DNA of 64,000 nt from assembly GCA_963705635.1 (NCBI GenBank), contig CAVPKH010000001.1, positions 124,001 through 188,000 on the forward strand. The letters are read 5' to 3'. The notes under the pieces were generated by a model that ran no database searches, was not told where the DNA came from, and was given only the letters and a program-made list of their open reading frames with translations. The DNA is from VRUE01 sp963705635 (lineage in GTDB: Bacteria > Actinomycetota > Thermoleophilia > Solirubrobacterales > 70-9). Positions 15,874 to 24,268 of this stretch are shown here, one piece after another. The translations under genes were made by a program, and so were the position numbers. Every line of letters begins with the position of its first letter. Within the stretch, counting starts at the first letter, position 1.

Positions 15874-17007
15874 GAGCGCGGGCGCTGGGCGCGGCGGCGG
15901 CAACGGCGCTGGCGCTGGCCGGCTGCGGCGGCTCGGGCGGCGGCGGGAGCTCCGCCTCGCAGCCGCCGGCGCCAAGCGCGCAGCAGGCGCCGCGGGTGAT
16001 CGTGGAGACGGCGGAGCACGGCTTCGACGCGGCGAGGGTCTACCGCGAGGCCTCGCCCGGAGTGGTCACGATCCGGTCGATCTTCGGCGACGGAGGGGGC
16101 GCCGCCGAGGGCTCGGGCTTCGTCCTCGACGCCAGCGGCCGCATCGTCACCAACGCCCACGTCGTCACCGACGACGCCAGCGGCGCCCGCAAGCCCGCCG
16201 AGCAGGTCTACGTCGAGTTCCCCAACCGCAACGTGGTGCCGGCCAAGATCGTCGGCTTCGACCCCTTCGCCGACGTCGCCCTGCTCGAGGTCAAGCCGGA
16301 CGGCCTCGAGTTGCACCCGCTGGAGCTGGGCGATGACGGCGAGCTCGTGGTCGGCCAGCCGGTGGCGGCGATCGGCAGCCCCTTCGGCGAGCAGCAATCG
16401 CTCTCGGTCGGCGTCGTCTCGGCAACCGACCGCTCGGTCGAATCGCTGACCAAGTTCCAGATCGAGCGGGGCGATCCAGACCGACGCCTCGATCAATCCG
16501 GGCAACTCCGGCGGCCCCCTGCTCGACGCCGGAGCGCGGGTCCTCGGCATCAACGAGCAGATCGAGACCAGCTCGGGCTCCAACTCCGGGGTCGGCTTCG
16601 CGGTGCCGGTCTCGGCGATAAAGCGCTCGCTCGCTCAGCTGGAGAAGAACGGCGAGGCGGAATACGCCTACATCGGCGTCAGCACCCAGCCGCTCTACCC
16701 GCAGCTGGCGCAGAAGCTCGGCCTCGCCGTCGACTACGGCGGACTGCTCTCGGAAGTCGTCCGCGGCGGCCCCGCCGACAAGGCGGGCCTCCGCGGCGGC
16801 GACGACGAACTGCGCTTCCAGGCCAACCGCTACAGCATTGGCGGCGACGTGATCCTCTCGATCGAGGGCCACAAGGTGGTCAGCCCCGAAGGCCTCGCCC
16901 GCGTCATCTCGCTCTACAAGCCGGGTGAGACGGTCACGGTCGAGGTCCTCCGCGACAACAAGCACGAGCAGGTCGAGGTCACCCTGGGCAAGCGTCCGCA
17001 CGGCTAA
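15870..17007 (+). pseudogene. HtrA/DegP-like serine protease lipoprotein, interrupted by a frameshift
   Basis: Two frames together encode a full PDZ serine protease. The first (from GTG 15870, overlapping the kinase stop) has a lipoprotein signal ending LALAGC (Cys 19), the catalytic His 97 in TNAHVV and Asp 135 in DPFADVALLEV, and GSPFGEQQSLSVGVVS. After FQIE near codon 199 one extra C at about 16467 (GAGCGGGGC where GAGGGGGC is expected) shifts the frame. In the other frame the text resumes as GAIQTDASINPGNSGGPLLDAG with the catalytic Ser, and a PDZ domain follows to 17007. Without the extra base the protein would be about 378 residues. As read, the Ser and PDZ domain are lost. This could be a sequence error, since the rest is well conserved. 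Probable role: envelope protein quality control under the adjacent two-component system. Confidence 0.85.
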
Positions 17008-17043
17008 AGTTCGGATGACCGCCGGGCGATGTAGAACTCCCCG

Positions 17044-18282
17044 ATGCTTCAGGAAGTCTCACTAGGACAGAAGTCCCTCGCCGACTACACCCACATAGCC
17101 GGCAAGGAGACGATCGAGCGGATTCGCGAGCTGGCGGAGCCGATGAAGGGACACCGCGTCCTGCACGTCAGCGCCACCGCATTTGGCGGCGGCGTCTCGG
17201 AGATCCTCTACACGATCGTGCCGCTGATGCGCGACGTCGGCATCGACGCCCACTGGCACGTGATCTTCGGCAAAGAGGAGTTCTTCAACGCGACCAAGCT
17301 CCTGCACAACTCGCTGCAGGGCGCCGAGGAGACGCTGAGCGACGAGCAGTGGGACATCTTCGACGAGATCAACACGATCAACGCCGACGGGCTGCAGGGC
17401 GAGTGGGACACGGTGATCGTCCACGACCCGCAGCCGATCGGCCTGCGCCGCGGCGCCCGCGACAAGGGCCGCAACTGGATCTGGCGCTGCCACATCGACC
17501 TCTCCGAGCCGAACCCGGCGCCGATCGCGCGCCTGCAGCCGATGATCGAAGAGTACGACGCAACCGTCTGGCACCTGCCGAGCTACGTGCCCAAGGGGGT
17601 CGACGGCCACAACGGCGTCCGCATCATCCCGCCGGCGATCGACCCGCTCTCGCCGAAGAACATGGCCTTCTCGCCCGACGACGCCGCCTTCGTCTGCCGC
17701 CAGTTCGGCATCGACGTCGACCGGCCGCTGATCACCCAGGTCTCCCGCTTCGACCCCTGGAAGGACCCGATGGGCGTGATCGACGCCTACCGCGAAGTCA
17801 CCGCGCAGATCCCCGAGGTGCAGCTGGCGCTGGTCGGCTCGATGGCGACCGACGACCCGGAGGGCTGGGACTTCTTCCAGCACACCTTCGAGTACGCCGA
17901 AGCCGACCCCGACATCAAGATCCTCAACAACCTCAACAACGTCGGCGCGATCGAGGTCAACGCCTTCCAGTCGCAGTCCGACGTCTGCATGCAGAAGTCG
18001 ATCCGCGAGGGCTTCGGCCTGACCGTGACCGAGGCGCTCTGGAAGGGTCGCCCGACGATCGGCGGCAACGTCGGCGGCATCCCGCTGCAGATCGAAGACG
18101 GCAAGAGCGGCTTCCTGGTCGATTCCTCCGAGCAGTGCGCGCAGCGCTGCCTCGAGATCCTCGCCGACCCCGAGCTGGGCAAGCGCCTCGGCCGCGCCGG
18201 CAAGGAAGACGCCCGTCACAAGTTCCTCTCGCCGCGCCTGCTGCGCGACTGGATGGAGCTGCTGGCGGAGCTCGACACATAA
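17044..18282 (+). CDS. treT: Trehalose synthase, glycosyltransferring type (TreT, GT4)
   Basis: 412 residues. TreT makes trehalose in one step from an NDP-glucose and glucose, reversibly in some species. The N-terminal domain has VLHVSATAFGGGVSEILYTIVPLM, the marked glycine-rich loop of this family, and HVIFGKEEFFNATKLLHNSLQG. The donor domain has QVSRFDPWKDPMGVID and the GT4 retaining motif KSIREGFGLTVTEALWKGRP with the two Glu residues of EX7E. Length and motifs match TreT rather than OtsA. It lies 29 bases upstream of otsA, forming a trehalose operon. An alternative assignment as a generic GT4 enzyme is unlikely given the N-terminal match. Confidence 0.88.
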   Translation: MLQEVSLGQKSLADYTHIAGKETIERIRELAEPMKGHRVLHVSATAFGGGVSEILYTIVPLMRDVGIDAHWHVIFGKEEFFNATKLLHNSLQGAEETLSDEQWDIFDEINTINADGLQGEWDTVIVHDPQPIGLRRGARDKGRNWIWRCHIDLSEPNPAPIARLQPMIEEYDATVWHLPSYVPKGVDGHNGVRIIPPAIDPLSPKNMAFSPDDAAFVCRQFGIDVDRPLITQVSRFDPWKDPMGVIDAYREVTAQIPEVQLALVGSMATDDPEGWDFFQHTFEYAEADPDIKILNNLNNVGAIEVNAFQSQSDVCMQKSIREGFGLTVTEALWKGRPTIGGNVGGIPLQIEDGKSGFLVDSSEQCAQRCLEILADPELGKRLGRAGKEDARHKFLSPRLLRDWMELLAELDT

Positions 18283-18311
18283 ATCCAGAACGGCCGGGGT
18301 AGGCTGAGCGG

Positions 18312-19778
18312 GTGCCGGATAGCGCCGACCCACTGATCATCGTCTCGAACCGGGGACCGGCGCAGTTCGAGCGGGGCGAGGATGGCGAGCGCAGCGTGCG
18401 GCGCGGCGGCGGCGGCCTGGTCACGGCCCTCTCCGGCCTCGTCTCCCATCGCAACGCGCTCTGGATCGCCTCGGCGATGACCGACGAGGACGTCGCCGTC
18501 TCCGAGGAGCGCGGCGGGCCGGTCGAGCTCTCGATCGACGGCATCGATTACCGCGTGCTGCTGGTCGGCTCGGACAGCGAGGCCTACGACCGCTTCTACA
18601 ACGTGATCGCCAACCCGATCCTCTGGTTCATCCAGCACTACCTCTGGGACCTCTCCAACGCCCCCGACATCCGCCAGGAGGAGCTCGACGCCTGGGACTT
18701 CGGCTACCAGGCCGTCAACCGCGACATCGCCACCGCGGTTCTGGGCCAGATCGAGGGGCGCGAGCGGCCGCTGGTGATGCTGCACGACTACCACCTCTAC
18801 ACGGCGCCGGCGATGATCCGCGCCGAGCGCCCCGACGCCTTCCTCCACCACTTCGTCCACATCCCCTGGTCCCAGCCCGACAGCTGGCGCATCCTGCCGG
18901 GGCGGATCCGCGAGGCGCTCTTCCGCGGCATGCTCGCCAACGACATCATCGGCTTCCACACCGGCCATTACTGCATCAACTTCCTGCGCTGCTGCGACGA
19001 ATTGCTCGAGGCCGACGTCGACTACGAACTCGGCGTCGTCCACCACGCCGGCGGGCGGACCCTGACCCGCGCCTACCCGCTCTCGATCGACGCCGAACGG
19101 CTGCGGCGGGCGGCCGAGTCACCCGAGGTGGCGGCGGCGGAGCGCGAGGTGCTGGAGCGCCGCCGCAAGCACCTGATCATCCGCGTCGACCGCGCCGACC
19201 TCTCGAAGAACGTGCTGCGCGGCTTCACCGCCTTCGACGCCTTCCTCACCCAGCACCCCGAGTTCCGCGAACAGGTCACCTTCATCGCCCACCTGCAGCC
19301 GTCGCGCGAGGACGTGGTCGAGTACGCCGAGTACATGGAGCGGATCAACGCCCTGGTGGCGGTCGTCAACCACCGCCACGGCACCACCGACTGGATGCCG
19401 ATCGACCTCAAGGTCTACGAGAACTTCCCCGAGGCGGTCGCCCGCTACAAGCACTTCGACCTGCTGATGGTCAACTCGCTCTTCGACGGCATGAACCTGG
19501 TCGCCAAGGAGGCCCCCGCGGTGAACACCCGCGACGGCGTCCTGATGCTCTCCGAGAACACCGGCTCCCACGAGGAGCTCGCCGACTCGGCCATAACGGT
19601 CAACCCCTTCGACATCCAGGAGCAGGCCGACGCAATCTACCGGGCGCTGACGATGGACCCCGAGGAGCGGCGGCTGCGGGCGCGGCACCTCAAGGAGCTG
19701 GTCTTCGCGCGGAATCCGGGGGACTGGGTCGATGACCAGCTGGCGGACATCGCGGAGTTGCGCGAAGGGGTTACGTAG
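18312..19778 (+). CDS. otsA: Trehalose-6-phosphate synthase-type GT20 enzyme
   Basis: 488 residues from GTG 18312. The N-terminus LIIVSNRGPAQFER with RRGGGGLVTALSGLV matches the glucose-6-phosphate/UDP-glucose-binding loop of GT20. Other family motifs are MLHDYHLYTAPAMI, HHFVHIPWSQPDSWRILP and FHTGHYCINFLRCC. The C-terminal half has RVDRADLSKNVLRGFTAFD, where OtsA usually reads RLDYxKG, then DLLMVNSLFDGMNLVAKEAPAVN and LMLSENTGSHEELADSAITVNPFD. The changed RVDRADLSKN motif means that substrate preference may differ from classical OtsA, as in glucosylglycerol-phosphate or validoxylamine relatives. No trehalose-6-phosphate phosphatase gene is seen. It is followed at once by a large inverted repeat (19779-19907). 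Confidence 0.85.
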   Translation: MPDSADPLIIVSNRGPAQFERGEDGERSVRRGGGGLVTALSGLVSHRNALWIASAMTDEDVAVSEERGGPVELSIDGIDYRVLLVGSDSEAYDRFYNVIANPILWFIQHYLWDLSNAPDIRQEELDAWDFGYQAVNRDIATAVLGQIEGRERPLVMLHDYHLYTAPAMIRAERPDAFLHHFVHIPWSQPDSWRILPGRIREALFRGMLANDIIGFHTGHYCINFLRCCDELLEADVDYELGVVHHAGGRTLTRAYPLSIDAERLRRAAESPEVAAAEREVLERRRKHLIIRVDRADLSKNVLRGFTAFDAFLTQHPEFREQVTFIAHLQPSREDVVEYAEYMERINALVAVVNHRHGTTDWMPIDLKVYENFPEAVARYKHFDLLMVNSLFDGMNLVAKEAPAVNTRDGVLMLSENTGSHEELADSAITVNPFDIQEQADAIYRALTMDPEERRLRARHLKELVFARNPGDWVDDQLADIAELREGVT

Positions 19779-19907
19779 GGGAGTCGGGGGTGCCTTGGCG
19801 GGCCCCAAGCACCGCCAACTGGCGGTGCTGATTTTGTGCCGCTGCGCGGCTGAAAGCAACTCTGCGGAGCCGCTTTGCGAGGGCCCGCCAAGGCACCCCC
19901 GACTCCC
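19779..19907. repeat. Long inverted repeat after otsA (27-bp perfect arms)
   Basis: The 27 bases 19779-19805 (GGGAGTCGGGGGTGCC and on) are the exact reverse complement of 19881-19907. The 75-base centre contains a second perfect hairpin, AGCACCGCCA-ACT-GGCGGTGCT. It starts right after the otsA stop and ends about 50 bases before the next start. The outer arm resembles one arm of the palindrome at 59345 (GGGAGTCGGGG). It may end the trehalose operon transcript, or be a mobile palindrome. Confidence 0.75.
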
Positions 19908-19958
19908 TCCCCTGCCGCTCCCGGGGGAGAACTCCGCGATCTGGGGGCTTAGTCATGC

Positions 19959-20396
19959 ATGGGTCTGCGGATTCGCTGGTCTCGACTTGGGCTTCTGCTC
20001 CTTGTTGCGGCGGTGGTGCTCCTGGGGCTGCGGGTGGCGCCGGGCTTGCTGCGGGCTCCCGAGCCGCCGCCGCTCGAGCGCGACATCGGGCTGCCGCAGA
20101 TCGGAGCGGCGCCAGCCGAGGTGGCGGCGCCAGGGCCCGGACCTGACCGCCGCGATGCGCGGCCCGCTGCCGCTCGGGATCCCAGGCCGCCTCGTAAAAA
20201 GCGCGTCCACCGCGTCCGGCGCCCAAAGCAGCGTCGGCGCAAACTCCAGCCCGCCGCTCCCCCGCCGACGCCAGCACCACCACCCCCTCCCGAAGCTCCA
20301 GCAACGGCCCCGTCTGCGCCAGCGTCCGAAGCTCCCCCACCAACCATTCCAGCCACCCCTGCCGACGACGGATCGTCGGAGTTCGCGCCGCATTGA
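19959..20396 (+). CDS. Membrane-anchored Pro/Ala-rich hypothetical protein
   Basis: 145 residues from ATG 19959. An N-terminal anchor (LGLLLLVAAVVLLGLRVAPGLL, read with one Arg side chain at each end) is followed by a soluble part rich in Pro, Ala and Arg with a basic patch (RPPRKKRVHRVRRPKQRRRK) and a Pro-rich tail. Similar short proteins with a helix, a basic linker and Pro-rich C-terminus occur in actinobacteria without known function. Low complexity makes the gene assignment uncertain. It lies alone between two palindromic elements, 19779-19907 and 20401-20508, and upstream of rpsF. Confidence 0.5.
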   Translation: MGLRIRWSRLGLLLLVAAVVLLGLRVAPGLLRAPEPPPLERDIGLPQIGAAPAEVAAPGPGPDRRDARPAAARDPRPPRKKRVHRVRRPKQRRRKLQPAAPPPTPAPPPPPEAPATAPSAPASEAPPPTIPATPADDGSSEFAPH

Positions 20397-20400
20397 GAGC

Positions 20401-20508
20401 GGAGGTCGGGTGCCGCTCCCCGCGGCTTGTACTTTTTCGGCGGTCCAATCGCGGCCAGCCGAACAGGCCCCACCGAAAAAGTTGAGCGGGGAGTGGCACC
20501 CGACCTCC
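20401..20508. repeat. Palindromic element with CTTGTACTTTTT core, copy A
   Basis: Outer arms 20401-20414 and 20495-20508 pair perfectly (GGAGGTCGGGTGCC), then a G-T pair and 8 more pairs (20416-20423 with 20486-20493). An asymmetric internal loop (7 against 3 bases) holds the family core GGCTTGT on the left and TGA on the right. ACTTTTTCGG (20431-20440) then pairs with CCGAAAAAGT (20473-20482) around a 32-base apical loop. It lies 4 bases after the hypothetical gene and 30 bases before rpsF; a -10-like TATAGT (20522-20527) sits between it and the rpsF start. Other copies are at 53358, 59345 and 62662. Confidence 0.8.
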
Positions 20509-20538
20509 ACCCCACACCGGCTATAGTCCCTCGCCGTT

Positions 20539-21090
20539 TTGGCAGCCCCACGCGAATATGAGTTGGTCCTGATGCTCGACCCCGGTCCAGACGAGGCCGG
20601 CCGCGACGCGCTTGCGCAGGATGTGAAGGCGCGGATCGAGGGCAAAGGGACGCTCAAGCACGAGAACAAATGGGGCCTGCGCAAGATGGCCTACGAGATC
20701 GAGCTGCGCAACGAGGCCGATTACCGCTGGTTCCGCTTCGAGGCGCCGACCGAGCTGCTCGACGAGCTCAACCACAACCTGAGGATCGCCGACGGCGTGC
20801 TTCGCTTCCGCATCTTCAAAGTCGACTCCGACTCACCGGTCATGGTGCCGCCCGCAGTGGCCGCGCCTGCCCACGGCTCCTCGCGTGAGCGCGGCGACCG
20901 GGGCCCGCAGGGCGGCCGCGACGCTGCTCCCAGTGAGCCCAGCGAGAGCGCCGGCAACGACGCGCCGGCGACCGTGGCCGCTGATGAGCCCGCCGCGGCG
21001 CCCGCCGATGAGCCCGCTGCGGCTGCCGCTGAAGAGTCCGCGGCAGCAGCCGTCGACGAGCCCGCACCCGCGGCGCCCGCCGCCGAGTAG
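20539..21090 (+). CDS. rpsF: Ribosomal protein bS6 with long acidic Ala-rich tail
   Basis: 183 residues from TTG 20539. Residues 1-95 are a normal bS6: REYELVLMLDPGPDEAGRDAL, KWGLRKMAYEIELRNEADYRWFRF and LNHNLRIADGVLRFRIFKVD. bS6 binds 16S rRNA with bS18 on the platform of the small subunit. The remaining 85 residues are rich in Ala, Glu, Asp and Pro with near-repeats such as ADEPAAAPADEPAAAAAEES; many bacteria have shorter acidic tails, but this one is long. It heads the standard rpsF-ssb-rpsR-rplI cluster. A TATAGT box 11 bases before the TTG suggests a very short or leaderless transcript. Confidence 0.93.
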   Translation: MAAPREYELVLMLDPGPDEAGRDALAQDVKARIEGKGTLKHENKWGLRKMAYEIELRNEADYRWFRFEAPTELLDELNHNLRIADGVLRFRIFKVDSDSPVMVPPAVAAPAHGSSRERGDRGPQGGRDAAPSEPSESAGNDAPATVAADEPAAAPADEPAAAAAEESAAAAVDEPAPAAPAAE

Positions 21091-21239
21091 TCGCCGCAGA
21101 CCCTCGCGCGCCTGCTGCATCCGGCGACTTGGGCTGATCAACCTTGATTTCTGCGCAGATTGCGGATCGAGGGGGGAGAGTTGCGCCGGCTGCGCTCTTA
21201 GACTGGAGTCCAGACAACGATTTGGAGGAGTTGAGAGCC

Positions 21240-21710
21240 GTGGCAGCGTCGAACGTCAACGTAGTCGTCATCACCGGGAACCTGACCCGCGATCCCGAGC
21301 TGCGCAGCACACCGGGGGGAACCTCGGTCTGCAAGTTGCGCGTGGCGGTCAACAGTCGCCGCAAGGACGGCCAGACGGGCGAATGGATCGACAAGCCCAA
21401 CTACTTCGACGTCACCGTCTGGGGCGCGCAGGGCGAGAACTGCGCCAACTACCTCTCGAAGGGTCGCCCCGTCGCGATCGAGGGCCGGCTTGACTGGCGC
21501 GAGTGGGAGGCCAAAGAAGGCGGCGGCAAACGCCAGAGCGTCGAGATCATCGCCAACTCCGTCCAGTTCCTCGGCTCGCGTGACGGCTCGGGCGGCGGCC
21601 AGGGCGGCGAAGGCGGCGGCTTCAGCCCCAGCAGCGACGTCCCAGCCGACTCCTCCGACTTCGCCGGCGCGGCAGCCGGCGGCGGCGCCGACGACGACAT
21701 CCCTTTCTAG
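21240..21710 (+). CDS. ssb: Single-stranded DNA-binding protein
   Basis: 156 residues from GTG 21240, which has GGAGGAG nine bases upstream; a longer open frame to 21144 is not needed. The OB fold is clear: NVVVITGNLTRDPELRSTPG, VCKLRVAVNSRRKDGQTGEW and YFDVTVWGAQGENCANYLSKGRPVAIEG. The linker is Gly-rich (GSGGGQGGEGGG), and the C-terminus ends DDDIPF, the acidic tip that recruits replication and repair proteins. It lies between rpsF and rpsR as in most bacteria. Confidence 0.95.
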   Translation: MAASNVNVVVITGNLTRDPELRSTPGGTSVCKLRVAVNSRRKDGQTGEWIDKPNYFDVTVWGAQGENCANYLSKGRPVAIEGRLDWREWEAKEGGGKRQSVEIIANSVQFLGSRDGSGGGQGGEGGGFSPSSDVPADSSDFAGAAAGGGADDDIPF

Positions 21711-21767
21711 CCCCGACGGAGGCCCGGCAGGGTCTGGGCTGGGAAAACGCTAGGATTCCCAGCCCGC

Positions 21768-22031
21768 ATGGCTAGGACAAAGGACGCAACAGCAGCAGCA
21801 CCCCGCCGCGGTCGCAGAGACGACCGCACGCGTCCGCGCAAATACACGCGGATCAACTCCGAGGAAGTCGACTACAAGGACCTCAACCTCCTGCGTCGAT
21901 TCCTCTCGGACAAGGGGAAGACTCGCGGCCGCCGCGTCACCGGCCTCTCGCGCAAGCATCAGCGCCAGCTCTCGGTGGCGGTGAAGCGGGCGCGTGAGAT
22001 CGCTCTCCTGCCCTACGTCGGAGAGCGTTGA
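21768..22031 (+). CDS. rpsR: Ribosomal protein bS18
   Basis: 87 residues. The core YTRINSEEVDYKDLNLLRRF, then GRRVTGLSRKHQRQLSVAVKRAREIALLPYV in two parts, is the bS18 sequence that pairs with bS6 in the small subunit. The N-terminal 25 residues are rich in Ala, Arg and Lys. No zinc-binding Cys motif is present. Its TGA overlaps the rplI ATG by one base (TGATG). Confidence 0.97.
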   Translation: MARTKDATAAAPRRGRRDDRTRPRKYTRINSEEVDYKDLNLLRRFLSDKGKTRGRRVTGLSRKHQRQLSVAVKRAREIALLPYVGER

Positions 22032-22483
22032 TGGCGCAGGCCATCCTGCTCGAGGACGTCGACGAGCTCGGCCAGCGCGGTGAGCCGGTCGACGTATCCC
22101 CCGGCTACCTGCGCAACTACCTGATCCCGCGCAAGCTGGCAGCGCCGGCGACGCCCGGCGCGCTCGAGCAAGCGCAGCGGCGTCGCGCGGCCAACGAAAA
22201 AGCCGAGCGGGCGCGCGCCGAGCGCGAAGAGCAGGCGGCGTCGCTGCTCTCCAAGACGGTGTTGACGATCTACCAACGGGCGGGCGAGGACGGCAAGCTC
22301 TTCGGCTCGGTCGGCGCCAAGGAGATCGTCGAGGCGATCCGCGACGCCCGCGATCTGCGCGTCGACCGCCGCAAGGTCTTGCTCGAGCAGCCGATTCGCG
22401 AAATCGGCACCCACATGGTTGAAATCGAGCTCGCCGACGGCGCGGTCGCCTCGGTGAAGACGATCGTCACCGAGGAACGCTGA
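22031..22483 (+). CDS. rplI: Ribosomal protein bL9
   Basis: 150 residues from ATG 22031. The N-terminal domain reads MAQAILLEDVDELGQRGEPV then DVSPGYLRNYLIPRKLA, the bL9 signature. A long central helix with ALEQAQRRRAANEKAERARAE follows, and the C-terminal domain has KLFGSVGAKEIVEAI. bL9 binds 23S rRNA at the base of the L1 stalk. It closes the rpsF-ssb-rpsR-rplI operon and is translationally coupled to rpsR. dnaB, which often follows rplI, is about 8 kb away on the other strand. Confidence 0.97.
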   Translation: MAQAILLEDVDELGQRGEPVDVSPGYLRNYLIPRKLAAPATPGALEQAQRRRAANEKAERARAEREEQAASLLSKTVLTIYQRAGEDGKLFGSVGAKEIVEAIRDARDLRVDRRKVLLEQPIREIGTHMVEIELADGAVASVKTIVTEER

Positions 22484-22507
22484 CCCAGCGGCGTTAGGCC
22501 GCGAGGC

Positions 22508-23200
22508 ATGGGCTCGCCTCGTCTCCCCACCCGTCTCACCCGCCGTGCCCGCGCCAGGACCCGGCTGGGCTGGGCTCGCTCGGAGCGAGCAACGGTGGCA
22601 CTCGCCGCGCTGGCGCTGGGAGGCGCGGGGGCGGTCCTGGCCGGCCAGTTCGGCCGCATGCTGCAGCGTCGCTCGTTCGACGACGACGAGCGGCTGGTGG
22701 AGGCCGCGCCAGCGGCGGCGCTGGATACCGTCAGCGTCGCGGTCAGTGGCTACGCCGAGGCTCCCCGCACCGAAACGGTCCTCTTCAACCTGCTCGCCGG
22801 CTTCCTCGCCTCGTTCGCGCTGGTGCGGACCTCGACCTGGGGGATCCGCGACAACTGGGGTCCCTTTCGCAACGTCAGCCTCGGTGGCCGGCACATCCAT
22901 CACTTCGTCCCCGGCATCCTGATCGCCTTCGCCTCCGGGACCACGGCCCTGCTCACCGACGACGAGGAGCTGGAAGAGTGGCTGGCCGTATCGACCGGCG
23001 TCGGCATGGGGCTGACCTTCGACGAGGCGGCGCTGCTGCTCGACCTGCGCGACGTCTACTGGACTCGCGAGGGCCTGCTCAGCGTCCAGCTCAGCCTCGG
23101 CGCCACCGCGATCCTCAGCATCGCCATCCTCACCCAGCGCATGCTGCGCCGGGGAGAGCGCCGCCAGGAGGCCGAGGGCCTGATCCCCGTCAGCCAGTAG
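22508..23200 (+). CDS. Actinobacterial integral membrane protein with HIHHF motif
   Basis: 230 residues with about four hydrophobic segments (near 30-48, 88-105, 130-150 and 195-215). The motif GGRHIHHFVPGILIAFASG (about residues 129-147) with several adjacent His residues recalls a family of uncharacterised actinobacterial membrane proteins, and FDEAALLLDLRDVYWTREG follows later. The paired His and acidic residues could bind a metal, but no function is known to me. It follows rplI by 24 bases and may be part of that transcript. The hairpin at 23271 ends this unit. Confidence 0.75.
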   Translation: MGSPRLPTRLTRRARARTRLGWARSERATVALAALALGGAGAVLAGQFGRMLQRRSFDDDERLVEAAPAAALDTVSVAVSGYAEAPRTETVLFNLLAGFLASFALVRTSTWGIRDNWGPFRNVSLGGRHIHHFVPGILIAFASGTTALLTDDEELEEWLAVSTGVGMGLTFDEAALLLDLRDVYWTREGLLSVQLSLGATAILSIAILTQRMLRRGERRQEAEGLIPVSQ

Positions 23201-23270
23201 GGGGCGCAGGAGCGGACGCCTTCGGCGAAGCGCTAAATGCGATTGGCGCCAGCTCGGCCATTGGGGCAAA

Positions 23271-23300
23271 GGAAAGGGCGGCCGAGTGGCCGCCCTTTCC
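23271..23300. terminator. Hairpin terminator between convergent genes
   Basis: GGAAAGGGCGGCC (23271-23283) pairs perfectly with 23288-23300 around GAGT. The gap 23201-23333 separates the plus-strand membrane protein gene from the minus-strand secreted protein gene, so it probably ends both. A T-rich stretch follows on the plus strand (CCCCTTTTCG). Confidence 0.75.
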
Positions 23301-23333
23301 GTTCCCCTTTTCGTCCTGAGTCGAAAGCTGCCG

Positions 23334-24125
23334 CTAGCCCTTCGGGGTGCAGGAGCGGACGAAGTCTCCCACCAGTTTGGTCGTGCCTTCCGCACCGCTG
23401 AAGACCGAGGTCGCGTGTGCGTTGAGATGACCGTCGGGGCACTTGGCGAGCAGGTAGCTCTGCTTCTTGCCCTTGTAGGTGAAGCTGCGGCCAACGGTCA
23501 GGCTGAAGGCCTTGACCGAGCCATAGCCGCCGGCGATTTTGGGGATCGTGGCGACCGATTTCGTGCCGAAGCGGCCTTTGTGGATTTTCGAGACTTTGAC
23601 CGTGGTGACGATCGCGCCGGAAACCGGGGCGCTGAAGTAGGCGTGGATGTAGAGCGTGGTCACGCCGCCCTTGACGCCACCGTTGAAGGCGAGCAGCTTG
23701 CTGTGCGCGATGAACGGCGCCTGTTCGGGGAATTCGACTTCGGCGTCGGTGATGCCTTCGCCGACGATCGCGGGCTTGCAGGCTTCTTCAGCGTGCTTGG
23801 TGTCCTGCGCCTGCAGTTTGCCGGAGGTGCAGACCGGCAGCCCCTTGGCGTTGATTTCGCCGTTCTTGTCGGTTTCGATGATTACTTCTTTCAGGGCCGG
23901 GGCATGCTTGCCGTCAGCCGTGGCGATTTTGCCGCTGACCGTCAGCGTGATCGGCGCCAGTTTGCTCTTCGGCAACGCCGTCGGGCTGAAGCCGCCGTTG
24001 AGATTGAGGACCAAATTCCCAGCCTTGATGACCGTGTCCGGGTACTTCTTGGCGGTCGCCAGGCCGGCAACTGCGACAGCGAGTATCGCCCCCAGTGCCA
24101 GTATCGAAATCAGACGCTTGCGCAT
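23334..24125 (-). CDS. Secreted four-Cys protein of a local paralogous family (copy 1)
   Basis: 263 residues with a signal peptide (MRKRLISILALGAILAVAVA, cleavage near GLATA). The mature protein has exactly four Cys, in LPVCTSG, EEACKPAIVGEG, LAKCPDGH and VRSCTPKG, consistent with two disulfides. The same framework (LPVC...C.PAIVG.G...F......FNG....G....L.H........KVS.I....F......IPKIAGGYGSV..F....G..FTYKGKK.SYL.A.C) is found in the proteins encoded at 39836 and 44029. No known domain is recognised; the middle part could be an all-beta fold. It is transcribed away from the TetR-like gene. Confidence 0.8.
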   Translation of the reverse strand: MRKRLISILALGAILAVAVAGLATAKKYPDTVIKAGNLVLNLNGGFSPTALPKSKLAPITLTVSGKIATADGKHAPALKEVIIETDKNGEINAKGLPVCTSGKLQAQDTKHAEEACKPAIVGEGITDAEVEFPEQAPFIAHSKLLAFNGGVKGGVTTLYIHAYFSAPVSGAIVTTVKVSKIHKGRFGTKSVATIPKIAGGYGSVKAFSLTVGRSFTYKGKKQSYLLAKCPDGHLNAHATSVFSGAEGTTKLVGDFVRSCTPKG

Positions 24126-24268
24126 GTGCTCTATCTCTCTCCTTTGCGGCCCGGCCTAACAGCCCCGGCCATTGAAAGCCTTGGTCAATCCCTCCAATGC
24201 CCAAATTACCAGCCTTGCAATCTAGATAAACCCCGGCATTCACAGAAAAGAGCGGCTTAACAGGGGGC

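Noticed and set aside
20401..20508. Riboswitch or leader of rpsF (element A)
   Set aside because: The same core occurs in the opposite orientation relative to the downstream gene at hemL and the phosphodiesterase gene, so a fixed RNA leader function is unlikely.
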